From: Microbacterium esteraromaticum
Lineage (GTDB): Bacteria > Actinomycetota > Actinomycetes > Actinomycetales > Microbacteriaceae
Length of the DNA: 64,000 nt
Reading direction: 5' to 3'
NCBI RefSeq assembly: GCF_017303215.1
Contig: NZ_JAEMWU010000001.1
Location: 248,001 to 312,000 of the forward strand
Shown: positions 9,092 through 18,161 of the stretch, piece after piece
Layout of the letters: the number at the start of each line of letters is the position of its first letter
Position numbering within the stretch: the stretch's first letter is position 1
The notes under the pieces: model-generated
What the model was told of the DNA's origin: nothing
Databases searched by the model: none
Seen by the model: the letters and a program-made list of their open reading frames with translations, nothing else
Made by a program: the position numbers and the translations under genes

Positions 9092-9742
9092 TCAGCGCCG
9101 CAGCAGGGCCAGCGCGGCAGGGTCGGCTCCGGATGCCGTGAGCAGGTCGCACATGCCGCGGGCCGCCAGGCGATAGGGCTCGTCGCTGTTGTAGAGCAGT
9201 GAGCGCGCATTGGCCTGCTCGTAGAGCGCCGGCAGGGTGAACGCCACCTGTTCGATGCTGTCGGCGTCGAGACGGAGCTCGCCGGACTCCACCGCGTAGC
9301 GCACCTGAACGGCGATGTAGTCGTACCAGAGGGCCATGGCCTGGCGCACGGCGTCGCGCACCGGGCCGGGCTTGGAGTCGACGTCGGCGGTGATGGCGGC
9401 GAAGAAGCAGCCCCCGGTGAACACGCGGGTGCGCGAGTACTCGATGAGGTGATGCATCAGCGCGACGAGTCGGGCGAGACCCCGTTCGTGCTCGCGGGCG
9501 GGTTCGACGACGACGCGGATGAAGACCTCACGTCCGGCGGCGACGGTCGCGAGCTGCAGACCCTCCTTGTTCTGGAAGAGCCCGGCGATGCTGCTCTTGC
9601 TGTGCCCCGAGGCGGCGGCGAGCTGGCCGATGCTGAGGCCGTCGAGACCGCCCACCGAGGCGAGGTCGGTGGCGAAGGTCAGCACGGCGCGGCGCGAGGC
9701 GTCTCCGCGCGCGCGGCGCCCGTCGATGACCAGTTCTTCCAT
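9092..9742 (-). CDS. TetR/AcrR family repressor
   Basis: A 216-residue regulator. The helix-turn-helix occupies residues about 10-55 (SIGQLAAASGHSKSSIAGLF, then QNKEGLQLAT). The C-terminal ligand domain contains FTGGCFFAAITADVDSKPGP, a stretch seen in the YcdC/TetR_C_6-like branch. A TAGAAT -10 box ends 6 nt before the ATG, so translation may be leaderless. A perfect 12-bp palindrome (9756-9767) sits immediately upstream of that -10 box, and a second site lies 23 bp away before the divergent hydrolase gene. The protein therefore very probably represses itself and the hydrolase. Ligand unknown. Confidence 0.85.
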   Translation of the reverse strand: MEELVIDGRRARGDASRRAVLTFATDLASVGGLDGLSIGQLAAASGHSKSSIAGLFQNKEGLQLATVAAGREVFIRVVVEPAREHERGLARLVALMHHLIEYSRTRVFTGGCFFAAITADVDSKPGPVRDAVRQAMALWYDYIAVQVRYAVESGELRLDADSIEQVAFTLPALYEQANARSLLYNSDEPYRLAARGMCDLLTASGADPAALALLRR

Positions 9743-9755
9743 CTCCCTATTCTAC

Positions 9756-9792
9756 GAACGATCGTTCATGTAGTCTAAGTACGATCGTTCGT
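9756..9792. promoter_or_regulatory. two TetR operators between the repressor and hydrolase genes
   Basis: Two palindromes centred on GATC lie 23 bp apart, about two helical turns. The first is the perfect 12-mer GAACGATCGTTC at 9756-9767. The second has core ACGATCGT at 9781-9788 with partly matching flanks (ACGATCGTTCGT). The shared ACGATCGT core, the helical spacing and the position between divergent starts are typical of a TetR operator pair. Confidence 0.75.
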
Positions 9793-9809
9793 GTTGATAG
9801 GAGTCGATC

Positions 9810-10712
9810 GTGAATGCACTGATGACCGTCACCGCCGCCAGCATCCGCACCACCGCCCGTGTCGCACCCGCACTCGGCGCGCACCTCGCGCTGAACGCGT
9901 TCTTCTCGACCACCCGCATGCGCCTGCGCGACGAGGACTGGCTCACCGACTATGCCGCGCGCCGCGCACGCGTGCGCGTCGGCGGCGCCGAGATCGAGAC
10001 CTACCAGTGGGGCGCCGGACCGTCGGCGGTGCTGCTGATGCACGGGTGGAACGGGCGCGCCTCGCAGTTCGCACCCCTGGTGCGCGACCTGGTCGGCGAG
10101 GGATACCGGGTGGTGGCGTTCGATGCCCCGGCGCACGGCGACTCGCCGGGCCGGCGCACCGATGTGCGCGACTGGGTGGATGCCGCCCACGCGCTCTCAG
10201 ACGCCGAGGGCCCGTTCGACCTGATCGTCGGCCACTCGTTCGGCGCGTTCGCAGCGCTGGCCGCCGTCCGCGACGGCGTGCCCGCGCGCCGCGTCGCATC
10301 GATCGCCGGGGCGGGGGCCGTGCCCGCGTTCCATGATCAGTTCCTGGGCGCGCTGCGGATGCCCGCGTACGCGCGACCCGCGTTCGAGGCGGGGTTCTAC
10401 CGCCGCCTCGGGTTGCGTCGCGAGGAATCGGATGCCCGCTTCGACACGCTCACGCACCCCTTGCCTGCCGGGACCGAGCTGCTGCTTGTCCATGACCGAC
10501 AGGACCGTGCACTCGATGCCCGTCACTCCCGGGCACTGCATGCGGCGCACCCCGGCCGATCACACCTGCTGCTGACCAACGGCCTGGGCCACAACCGGGT
10601 ACTGAGCGCGGACATGGTGCTCGATGCGGTGCTGGCGTTCGCGATGGGCGGGCTGGGCGGGCCTGACGGACGGCCAGTTACGGTCTCGAGCACCCCCGCC
10701 CGCGGTGTCTGA
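9810..10712 (+). CDS. alpha/beta hydrolase
   Basis: A 300-residue cytosolic serine hydrolase. The oxyanion region is LLMHGWNG near residue 75 and the nucleophile elbow is GHSFG with Ser143. The catalytic His is likely in GLGHNRVL near residue 262, and the acid near HDRQD (about residue 230). GTG start with TAGGAG 6 nt upstream. It is divergent from the TetR repressor and shares its operators, which suggests induction by a substrate-like small molecule. The substrate cannot be named from sequence. Confidence 0.85.
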   Translation: MNALMTVTAASIRTTARVAPALGAHLALNAFFSTTRMRLRDEDWLTDYAARRARVRVGGAEIETYQWGAGPSAVLLMHGWNGRASQFAPLVRDLVGEGYRVVAFDAPAHGDSPGRRTDVRDWVDAAHALSDAEGPFDLIVGHSFGAFAALAAVRDGVPARRVASIAGAGAVPAFHDQFLGALRMPAYARPAFEAGFYRRLGLRREESDARFDTLTHPLPAGTELLLVHDRQDRALDARHSRALHAAHPGRSHLLLTNGLGHNRVLSADMVLDAVLAFAMGGLGGPDGRPVTVSSTPARGV

Positions 10713-10752
10713 TCCCACCACATCCTGGGAATAGCGAGTCGGTGCGTTCTCC

Positions 10753-10758
10753 TATACT
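10753..10758 (+). promoter_or_regulatory. -10 box of the surface polymer genes
   Basis: TATACT, a near-perfect -10 hexamer, stands 42 bp before the GTG start of the first glycerophosphotransferase-like gene. It is the only good promoter in the 88-bp gap after the hydrolase. No clear -35 hexamer. Confidence 0.5.
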
Positions 10759-10800
10759 GAACGGATTCCGTCCGCTCGAAGAACATCAGGTGAACAATCC

Positions 10801-11955
10801 GTGCGCCAATGGCTTCGAAGGAGTCAGCTACTTCGTCGCGCCAGATTCCTTCCGTATTCGTTGCCCTACCGGGCCTGGACGACCCTCCGACCCCTCGCCC
10901 CGAATCGGGTGCTCTTCCTGTCCGATTCTCATAGCGACTTCATCGGCAACATGCGTTTCCTTCGCGACGCGATCTTGCGAGAAGAGCCGTCCGCCGAGAT
11001 CATCGGCGTCTTCAAGCCGAGTCTGTCCGCACGCCGCCCGCTTCGCGATGCGCTCCGGGTACCGTGGCTGATCGCAACGAGTTCGATCATCATCCTCGAT
11101 GACTTCTATCCCCTAATATATCGGTTCCGAATCCGGTCCGGTGCACGCCTGGTGCAGATCTGGCACGCTGCCGGTGCCTTCAAGCAAGTGGGGCACAGCC
11201 GGGCGGGGCTACCTGGCGGCCCGACCCCCGGCAGCGAGATCCACCGTAACTACACGGATGCCGTCGTGAGCTCATCCGGCATCGTCGACGACTACGCCGA
11301 GGCGTTCGGCATCCCCAGCGAGCAGGTACACCCCTGGGGCATGCCCCGATCAGACGTGTTCTTCGACGCACAGGCCGTCGCACGGACACGCGCACGGGTG
11401 CGTCGCGAGTTGGGCGTTGCCGAAGGCGAGCGTTTCGTCGTGTACGCGCCGACGTTCCGCGGCAACGGCCAGCGCAGCGCAACAGCCGCACCGGACGCCG
11501 ACTGGGCCGGCATCGCGTCCGCGCTCGGTGACGGCTGGCGGATTGGAGTGCGTCAGCATCCTTTCGTCGCGCGCGACGAACTGCCGGCCGGTGTTGTGGA
11601 TGCCGCGGCGGTCGCCGACATGAACGATCTGCTGATGGCATCCGACGTGCTCGTGACTGACTACTCGTCATCGATCTTCGAGTTCGCACTCCTGCGGCGC
11701 CCCGTGGTGTTCTTCGTCCCCGATCTTGACGAGTACGAGGCGGCACGCTCGTTCTACCGCCCGTTCGACCACTATGCGATCGGCCCCGTCGTTCGCTCGG
11801 CCGATGCCCTCGCCGACGGTATCCGTGGCGCGACCGTCGATGGCGTGCGTCTCGATGCGTTCCTGAACGAGTTCGCAGATGCCCTCGACGGGCGATCCAG
11901 CGCGCGTATCGCGCGCGAACTCATGGGCACGCGTGTCGTGGAGCCGACCTCATGA
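10801..11955 (+). CDS. CDP-glycerol glycerophosphotransferase-like polymerase (1)
   Basis: A 384-residue protein of the Glyphos_transf (TagB/TagF/TarL) family, peripheral at the inner membrane face with a basic N-terminus (RQWLRRSQLLRRARF). Visible landmarks are QIWHAAGAFKQVG near residue 120, the PWGMPRSDVFFD loop near 180, the APTFRGNG sugar-phosphate motif, and VTDYSSSIFEFALL near 285. Family members transfer glycerol- or ribitol-phosphate from the CDP-polyol to a growing wall polymer. The fused CDP-ribitol synthase at 16661 suggests the donor here is CDP-ribitol (inference). GTG start; it overlaps the next gene by 4 bp (ATGA). Confidence 0.85.
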   Translation: MRQWLRRSQLLRRARFLPYSLPYRAWTTLRPLAPNRVLFLSDSHSDFIGNMRFLRDAILREEPSAEIIGVFKPSLSARRPLRDALRVPWLIATSSIIILDDFYPLIYRFRIRSGARLVQIWHAAGAFKQVGHSRAGLPGGPTPGSEIHRNYTDAVVSSSGIVDDYAEAFGIPSEQVHPWGMPRSDVFFDAQAVARTRARVRRELGVAEGERFVVYAPTFRGNGQRSATAAPDADWAGIASALGDGWRIGVRQHPFVARDELPAGVVDAAAVADMNDLLMASDVLVTDYSSSIFEFALLRRPVVFFVPDLDEYEAARSFYRPFDHYAIGPVVRSADALADGIRGATVDGVRLDAFLNEFADALDGRSSARIARELMGTRVVEPTS

Positions 11956-13148
11956 TGTCGGTCGCGCGGCGCCTGCGCCTCGATGTGCTCGCCGCGTACG
12001 CGGCGCGCTTCGCTCTGACCGTGGTCAGCGTGGTGATGCGGGTCTTGCCGCGGCGACACAAGGTGACTCTGCTGACCCGGCAAAGCAGCACTCCCCCATC
12101 GGATTTTCGGCTGCTGAGAGAGGCGATGCTACGCACCGACCCCTCGGTCGAGGTCGTGATGATCGCACGGATGGTGCCGCCGGGTATCGTCCGCAAGTTC
12201 GCCTATGCAGCGCATCTGCTGGTGGAGATGTATCACGCGTCGACGTCGCGCGTGCTGGTCGTCGACGGCTACTCGATCATCGCCTCGGCGACGCCGCGCT
12301 CCGAAGGACTGACCGTGGTGCAACTGTGGCACGCGCTAGGGGCGCTGAAGAAGTTCGGCCTGAGCATCGTCGGGCAGCGCGGTGGACGCGACCCCCTGCT
12401 GGCGAAGGCCATGCGCATGCACGCCGGCTACGACATCGTGATCGCGAGCGCCGAACGCTGCCGGGAGCCGTTCGCCGAGGCGTTCGGCGCCGACGTATCG
12501 AAGGTCGTCGTCGCACCGCTTCCGCGAGTCGACCGGTTACGTGATCCGGCTCGTCGGGCCGCGGTGCGAGAGCGCTTCACGTACCTGTACCCCGAGCTGA
12601 CCGGCAAGAAGCTGGCGCTTTTCGCTCCCACGGTACGCACCGAAGGGAGCATGGCGACGATCGATCCGGTCGAGCTGACCCGAGCGATGGCGGATGCCGA
12701 TTACGCGACGATCACCAAACTGCACCCGCTCGTGCCCGTACCGGTCGACTCACAGCTGCGGGTTGCCCCCGGCCTGTCGACGCAGGACCTGCTGCTGATC
12801 GCCGACCTGTTCATCACCGACTATTCGTCGGCCGTGTTCGAAGCCGCCGTCGCCGAGGTTCCCTCGTACCTGATCGCGCCGGACCTCGACGCGTACACCC
12901 AGCGGCGGGACTTCTACCTCACCTACCCAGAGGATCTCGGCCTGCCGATGGCGCACACCATTGACGAACTCGTCGAGATGGTGCGCCACGACATGTGCAA
13001 CCGTGATCAGATTAAGGATCTGAGCGAAAAGTTCGTAGCTGTTCCCGGGGCCGGGCACACGAATGCAACGGACCGCCTCGCTCAGCTATTCACCCAAAGA
13101 CTTCGGGAGCTGGGCACCACCACTAACGAGATCTCCGCAGCATCATGA
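11952..13148 (+). CDS. CDP-glycerol glycerophosphotransferase-like polymerase (2)
   Basis: A 398-residue paralogue of the preceding gene, coupled by an ATGA overlap. The order of motifs is the same: VQLWHALGALKKFGLS near residue 120, APLPRVDRLRD near 180, FAPTVRTEGSM near 222, and ITDYSSAVFEAAVAEV near 290. The last has the conserved DYSS of polyol-phosphate transferases. Two paralogues in tandem often act as primase and polymerase, so this may be the second enzyme of a two-step chain. It overlaps the oppositely oriented third gene by 6 bp at its 3' end. Confidence 0.85.
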   Translation: MMSVARRLRLDVLAAYAARFALTVVSVVMRVLPRRHKVTLLTRQSSTPPSDFRLLREAMLRTDPSVEVVMIARMVPPGIVRKFAYAAHLLVEMYHASTSRVLVVDGYSIIASATPRSEGLTVVQLWHALGALKKFGLSIVGQRGGRDPLLAKAMRMHAGYDIVIASAERCREPFAEAFGADVSKVVVAPLPRVDRLRDPARRAAVRERFTYLYPELTGKKLALFAPTVRTEGSMATIDPVELTRAMADADYATITKLHPLVPVPVDSQLRVAPGLSTQDLLLIADLFITDYSSAVFEAAVAEVPSYLIAPDLDAYTQRRDFYLTYPEDLGLPMAHTIDELVEMVRHDMCNRDQIKDLSEKFVAVPGAGHTNATDRLAQLFTQRLRELGTTTNEISAAS

Positions 13149-14825
13149 CTCGGGAGTAGGCAACCCCTCGATCGCCATCCGCAGCTCATCAAAGAAGGTC
13201 GCGCAGTAGGTAGCCGCGGGAAAGTCGCCAAGGTAGTAGTCTCGGCCGGCCGCCCGGAGACCCTTCATGGGATCCTCATTCAGCGCAACGTCGAGAGCCT
13301 CCCGTACGGAAACATCTTCCGGCCCCGATCCCCGGAGCTCAAGAAGGTAGGCGTACCGCGCCACGGGGTAGGTCTTAACGAAGCTCTTCGCTCCCTCCGG
13401 AGAGACCATCAGCAACGGCTTCTCTGCGAACAGGTAGTCCGTCACGACGCTTGATACATCGGCGATCATCGCGTCGGAGATATTCATGCACTCCATCATT
13501 GAAAGAGCGTTGACCCGGTCACCCCACACGTGATCAAGCCCCGAAGCAGCGGCATGCTCCGCCAACCGGTCTTCGAGGCGCAGCCTGCTCCGCCGATGCT
13601 CCGGATGCCGATCGGTTAGTGGGTGAGGGCGGAAGACCACTCGGAGGCCTTTCGCTAGTAGTTCGTCAATCACCGGTTCTATCTGCGGGAGCGACGTGTA
13701 GTTCGAGTCTGCGAAGTAGCCGCCCCAGGTCGGAGCATAGAGGATCGTCCGCACGGTAGCGCCCGGTAGCGCGCGTTCCACTGATGCCACCTGTGGTCGA
13801 CCAACGATCCTCAATTGATCCGGGAGTACCGCGACACCTGCAGCAGCAAACCGATCAACTGCCGCTTGTCCGGCAACGAAGTTCCGATCGAACATACGGA
13901 ACGCCTTGCTGACGCTTGCGTTCTTATCGCTATCGCCGTGGTTGAGCTGAATGTGCATGAGCCTCGAATTGCGAATCAAGTGGAGGTTCTTGAGCGCCGT
14001 ATTCACATAGACGACTGCGCGAACCTGCTCCGTGACGATCACGTCGAGGTCCGACTCGTTGCGGCACCACATGACAGGTGCACTACTCAGGGCGCCGAGG
14101 TGAGTGACCGTGTCGCGATTGCGGGTCGCGATCACGTACGGAACACCCAACTCTTCAAGATAGGGCAGCCACATCTCAACCTGATAGGTGCCTGAGACCG
14201 GTCCATCCCAGTGAAGAATGTAACGCGCAGCCCCCCGTCTGATCTCTTCCCTGGCTTCGCGGCGCGCACGCTGTTCGCGTAGGGAAGAGATGCGAACAGT
14301 CATCATCAGAGCGACCGCACACGCGAGGCCCACGACCCCAGCTCCGAGCACTACAAGAGTGCTCGTCCCGAACGCACCATACACGGCAACAGCGATCGCG
14401 ATCGTGTTCAGGGTGAAAGTCCCACGCGACGCGATGAGCGCCGCGTCGCTCTTCGCTTGGTTCACGGACACATTGGCGTAGCGCACGTAGCCCAGATGAA
14501 GTAGCGGGTCTCGGCTGATTCGTTCAATGACAACGGCGCCCCCCACCGCGGTCACTCCGACGATGCCAACGACGCCTCCTTCCGTGGTTGCGACGAGCGG
14601 AGCCAGCGCCGCTATGAACACCAGCCTGGCGGCTACGAAGCGGCCCGACCACCGCCGGGTCTTCCGTTGCGACAGCACCATCACCACGACCAAGGACAGG
14701 GCAAGAACGAGCGCGAACCACGGCGCTCCCAATGCATACAAACCCACCGCAAGCAGTGCCAGAACAGTGGACCCATGGTCATCCCACGCCCACCTACGGG
14801 ACCATTTGACGACCCTCGCGCGCAT
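13143..14825 (-). CDS. membrane-linked CDP-glycerol glycerophosphotransferase-like polymerase (3)
   Basis: A 560-residue protein with about four hydrophobic N-terminal helices (residues 20-175: ALGAPWFALVLALSLVVVMV and following), then a Glyphos_transf-like domain. Motifs are MLHIQ-type replaced by LMHIQLNHGDSDK near residue 287, YAPTWGGYF near 370 and FRPHPLTDRHPE near 400. The usual DYSS is altered to ADVSSVVTDYLFAEKPLL. A GAGGAGAG ribosome binding site precedes the ATG. It lies 15 bp downstream of the glycosyltransferase gene and forms an operon with it. It could polymerise or prime a different polyol-phosphate chain than the two plus-strand paralogues. Confidence 0.75.
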   Translation of the reverse strand: MRARVVKWSRRWAWDDHGSTVLALLAVGLYALGAPWFALVLALSLVVVMVLSQRKTRRWSGRFVAARLVFIAALAPLVATTEGGVVGIVGVTAVGGAVVIERISRDPLLHLGYVRYANVSVNQAKSDAALIASRGTFTLNTIAIAVAVYGAFGTSTLVVLGAGVVGLACAVALMMTVRISSLREQRARREAREEIRRGAARYILHWDGPVSGTYQVEMWLPYLEELGVPYVIATRNRDTVTHLGALSSAPVMWCRNESDLDVIVTEQVRAVVYVNTALKNLHLIRNSRLMHIQLNHGDSDKNASVSKAFRMFDRNFVAGQAAVDRFAAAGVAVLPDQLRIVGRPQVASVERALPGATVRTILYAPTWGGYFADSNYTSLPQIEPVIDELLAKGLRVVFRPHPLTDRHPEHRRSRLRLEDRLAEHAAASGLDHVWGDRVNALSMMECMNISDAMIADVSSVVTDYLFAEKPLLMVSPEGAKSFVKTYPVARYAYLLELRGSGPEDVSVREALDVALNEDPMKGLRAAGRDYYLGDFPAATYCATFFDELRMAIEGLPTPES

Positions 14826-14840
14826 CGCTTCCGCTCTCCT

Positions 14841-16412
14841 CTAGCCCTCGGATAGTTCGCCTTCGACGAGCGAGCGCCAGGCGTCTTCTATTTGATCTGC
14901 GTCGAACAGCCGCAGAACCGCCAGTCTCGCGCGCTCACCCATTTCACGCGCTCGGCGCGGATCACGTAGCATCGACCCGAGCGCACCTGCTAGCCCGGTC
15001 ACGTCCCCTTCAGCCACCAACAGCCCATTGGAACCGTCGGTGATCAGCTCGGAGGGACCATATCTGGCGTCGTAGCTGACACAGGGAACCTGTTGAAGCA
15101 TAGACTCTGCGATGACATACGACATGCCCTCTTGGCGAGATGTAAGCAGTGTGCAGGTTGATGCCCTCATCTCGCCCTCGACATCGAGCGTGTACCCGCG
15201 CAATCGGATCCGCTCGTGCAGACCGAGCTCGTTGATCAATGCCTGCAAACGTTGCTTCTCCGGCCCCTCGCCGAAGATATCGAAGGCCGCGTCTGGAAAT
15301 TCCGACGCGATCTTGCCAAACGCACGTATCGCATGGTCGACTTGCTTCCCGGCGTTCAAGGTGCAGAACATCGACACCCTGGACGTTACCGTCACCCGCG
15401 GACGAGCCGCGGCGCCCGTCGGCAGAACGTTCCTTATGGTGACGACCCGATCAGCAGCCCCGAACTCATCCACGATGTCGCGCGCTTGTTCCTCGGTAGG
15501 CACGACGAGCGCATCGAGCTCGTGTGCACGCTCGAGGAACGAGTGATTCTGTTTCAGCGGGCCACGATCTGAGTCTGGGGAGTATTCGAAATGCGCAGTG
15601 TGCACCACGCCCACTCGTCGCGCTATGTGCGAAGGGACATCGATGACCTTCAACATGCTTCCCGGGCCGTCACAAACTATCGTTGAGGATGCTTCCCCTG
15701 CGATCGAAGCCATCCACGCGGTCTGCCACGCGCTGAGACTCGAGTACCTGTGTGCCACGCCGTGCGTCGAACTCAGGTCAAAGACGATTGACGGTTTCCC
15801 CGTGTCGACGTTCCACCATCGAGACAGATACGCGTCACCGTTCGGCGCGAAGAACCGCTCCTGGTGAACCTTGCCCATGTTGTAGTCGGTGGATTTGTGT
15901 ATCCAACCAAGCGGCGCGAACTCATCTCTGCGGGTGCGGACATGATGCTCGTCGAAGTGATCGACGAACTGGATCGTGCCGTCGCGTCGCTTCCTCACAT
16001 AGTGGAGGTACATACCGTCGGCACTGAAGTGGCGCTCGTACCTGCCACCTTCCGCCTCACCAACCTCCACATACCTGCCTTGGGTTCCAGCGTCGTTGAG
16101 TTGCGCTCTGACGGGCTTCCTCTGTACCGCGAGTTCACTGAGCTGCTTGAAAGGGTTGAGGATGGCGACGCTTCGCGAGAGACGGCCACTCGCATAGATG
16201 GTCTCGACCTGATCATCGAAACCCGGGTTGTAATCCAGCGTGAGAATCGAGCAGTCGTACCCGAGCCGCAAGAGCATCTCGGCCCGGTGGAACATCGCCA
16301 TGGTCATGCCCCCACGCCCAAGGACTCCGACGACCAGCAGAACACGTTTCTTCCCTGCTCGGGCAATCTTCCCCGCTCGGGCAACCCTGCGCCTTTGGAT
16401 CCTAATCCGCAT
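14841..16412 (-). CDS. TagE-like glycosyltransferase (GT4 family)
   Basis: A 523-residue retaining glycosyltransferase. The N-terminus holds VLLVVGVLGRGGMTMAMF, the acceptor-side glycine loop. The C-terminal Rossmann domain holds the nucleotide-sugar motif EGMSYVIAESMLQQVPCVSY near residue 435 and FGEGPEKQRL near 375. A long insertion (residues about 95-200) with alternating Tyr/Trp/Asp matches the poly(glycerol-phosphate) alpha-glucosyltransferase (TagE/GtfA) type. It is thus likely to decorate the teichoic-acid-like chain made by its neighbours. I start it at ATG 16412, not the TTG just before, because TAACCT ends 6 nt upstream, giving a leaderless start. Confidence 0.8.
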   Translation of the reverse strand: MRIRIQRRRVARAGKIARAGKKRVLLVVGVLGRGGMTMAMFHRAEMLLRLGYDCSILTLDYNPGFDDQVETIYASGRLSRSVAILNPFKQLSELAVQRKPVRAQLNDAGTQGRYVEVGEAEGGRYERHFSADGMYLHYVRKRRDGTIQFVDHFDEHHVRTRRDEFAPLGWIHKSTDYNMGKVHQERFFAPNGDAYLSRWWNVDTGKPSIVFDLSSTHGVAHRYSSLSAWQTAWMASIAGEASSTIVCDGPGSMLKVIDVPSHIARRVGVVHTAHFEYSPDSDRGPLKQNHSFLERAHELDALVVPTEEQARDIVDEFGAADRVVTIRNVLPTGAAARPRVTVTSRVSMFCTLNAGKQVDHAIRAFGKIASEFPDAAFDIFGEGPEKQRLQALINELGLHERIRLRGYTLDVEGEMRASTCTLLTSRQEGMSYVIAESMLQQVPCVSYDARYGPSELITDGSNGLLVAEGDVTGLAGALGSMLRDPRRAREMGERARLAVLRLFDADQIEDAWRSLVEGELSEG

Positions 16413-16646
16413 CAAGTCAGGTTAGAGCAAACATGTGTGCAGATCCGCGAGCGCAGCCGCGGCGCGCAGTTGCTGCCGCATGGTTCGTTGTAGTGCTGGC
16501 TGTCTGGGTGAGAAGCCCACGACCGCGTTGGCCTTTGCGGAGATGCAGTCGAACGCCATCACCTATCCGAGCAGCTCCCGGTCGGGGCATCCGCCGACGC
16601 TCCAGCAAGCACACTTGATCTGAGCAGCACGGGCAGGAACGAGAGG

Positions 16647-16652
16647 TAGGAT
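16647..16652 (+). promoter_or_regulatory. -10 box of the CDP-ribitol synthase gene
   Basis: TAGGAT ends 8 nt before the ATG at 16661, so transcription would begin at or within two bases of the start codon. The remaining bases of the 16413-16660 gap show no gene; the divergent glycosyltransferase promoter lies at its left edge. Confidence 0.5.
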
Positions 16653-16660
16653 CTACGCCC

Positions 16661-18049
16661 ATGACCCGCACCGTTGCAGTACTCCTCGCCGGAGGGATCG
16701 GCGTTCGCGTCGGCCTGGGGATCCCGAAACAGCTCATCAAGATCGCTGGCAAGGCGATCGTCGAGCACACCCTAGATGTCATGAACGCCAGCCCCGTCAT
16801 CGACGAGATCATCATCGTCATGAACGCTGGCGCGATCGATCAGCTTGCATCGCTCAAGGACGCGGAGCGCTTCCCCAAGCTGACCCGCATCATCCCCGGC
16901 GGTGAGACTCGCAACGACTCGACGATGGCGGCGCTCGACGCGCTCGGCGACGATCCCGACACCAAGGTGCTTTTCCACGACGCCGTCCGGCCATTCGTCA
17001 ACGATCGGATCCTCGAGGACTGTGTCGATGCCCTCGATGACTACGACGCCGTCGACACGGCGATTCCATCCGCCGACACGATCATTCAGGTCGATTCCGC
17101 CTCGCACATCACGGGTATCCCCAATCGCTCGACGCTCCGACGTGGGCAGACCCCGCAGGCGTTTCGGCTCGGGACGATCCGCAAGGCGTACGAGCTGGCC
17201 AGCCACGACAAGACCTTCCACGCAACGGATGACTGCGGCGTCGTGTTCACTTATCTGCCGGACACGCCGATCTTCGTTGTCGACGGCACAGCCGAGAACA
17301 TGAAGGTCACCGAGCCGATCGACGTGCACATCGCCGACAAGCTCTTTCAATTGCAGGCGGCGAGCCTGACGGCAGACGACACTCTGCCCGACCTCGCCGG
17401 CAAGGTGATCGTCGTGTTCGGCGGTAGCTATGGCATCGGCGAGAGCATCGTCGAGCTCGCCGAGCAAGCCGGCGCCACCGTTCACCAGTTCAGCAGGTCG
17501 AGCACGCGCACCGATGTACGCTCCCGAGCCGACGTCAAGAAAGCCCTCAAGCAGGCGCACGAGCAGTCGGGCCGCATCGACGCGGTCGTGATGTCTGCAG
17601 GCGTACTTCGCATGGGCCCACTGACCGCCACAAAGGTCAAGCACATCGAGTCGAGCATCGAGACCAACTTTCTCGCACCCGTGATCGTGTCACGTGCAGC
17701 CCACAAGTACCTGGCCCAGACTGGCGGGCAGATGCTCCTCTTCACCTCGAGCTCGCACACACGTGGGCGCGCCAACTACGGTATCTACTCGGCCAGCAAA
17801 GCCGCCGTGGTCAACCTGACCCAGGCGCTGTCCGAGGAATGGGCCGAAGACGGGGTTCGCATCAACTGCATCAATCCTCAGCGCACGCGCACTCCGATGC
17901 GGACGAACGCATTCGGCGAAGAACCCGAGGGAAGCCTGCTCGATCCTAGGAACGTGGCAGCTGTCAGTCTTCAGGTGCTCGACAGTGGTCTGACCGGTCA
18001 GATTGTGAACGTACGCGTGGAGCAAGCGGCTGCACAGCGGAGCGTGTGA
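16661..18049 (+). CDS. fused CDP-ribitol synthase: cytidylyltransferase plus SDR reductase
   Basis: A 462-residue two-domain enzyme. Residues 1-225 form an IspD/TarI-type cytidylyltransferase (AVLLAGGIGVRVGLGIPKQL, RRGQTPQAFRLG, VTEPIDVHIADK). Residues 240-455 form a short-chain dehydrogenase with the nucleotide loop GGSYGIGE and active-site YSASK. Fused enzymes of this architecture, such as Haemophilus Bcs1, reduce ribulose 5-phosphate to ribitol 5-phosphate and activate it with CTP to CDP-ribitol. It would supply the polyol-phosphate donor for the three polymerases to the left. A strong hairpin terminator follows the stop. Confidence 0.85.
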   Translation: MTRTVAVLLAGGIGVRVGLGIPKQLIKIAGKAIVEHTLDVMNASPVIDEIIIVMNAGAIDQLASLKDAERFPKLTRIIPGGETRNDSTMAALDALGDDPDTKVLFHDAVRPFVNDRILEDCVDALDDYDAVDTAIPSADTIIQVDSASHITGIPNRSTLRRGQTPQAFRLGTIRKAYELASHDKTFHATDDCGVVFTYLPDTPIFVVDGTAENMKVTEPIDVHIADKLFQLQAASLTADDTLPDLAGKVIVVFGGSYGIGESIVELAEQAGATVHQFSRSSTRTDVRSRADVKKALKQAHEQSGRIDAVVMSAGVLRMGPLTATKVKHIESSIETNFLAPVIVSRAAHKYLAQTGGQMLLFTSSSHTRGRANYGIYSASKAAVVNLTQALSEEWAEDGVRINCINPQRTRTPMRTNAFGEEPEGSLLDPRNVAAVSLQVLDSGLTGQIVNVRVEQAAAQRSV

Positions 18050-18056
18050 CCACATT

Positions 18057-18102
18057 CGGACGGACCGCCGCACTGGAACAGTGCAGCGGTCCGTCCGTTA
18101 TT
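18057..18102 (+). terminator. intrinsic terminator after the CDP-ribitol synthase gene
   Basis: A 12-bp perfect stem, CGGACGGACCGC (18057-18068) with GCGGTCCGTCCG (18086-18097), and a 17-nt loop, followed by TTATT. It starts 8 bp after the stop codon. Confidence 0.75.
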
Positions 18103-18161
18103 GCGCGCGGTTCGCCAGCACTACCTGGCAGCCTCGAAGGCATCGCGTTGTTGAGGTTTTC

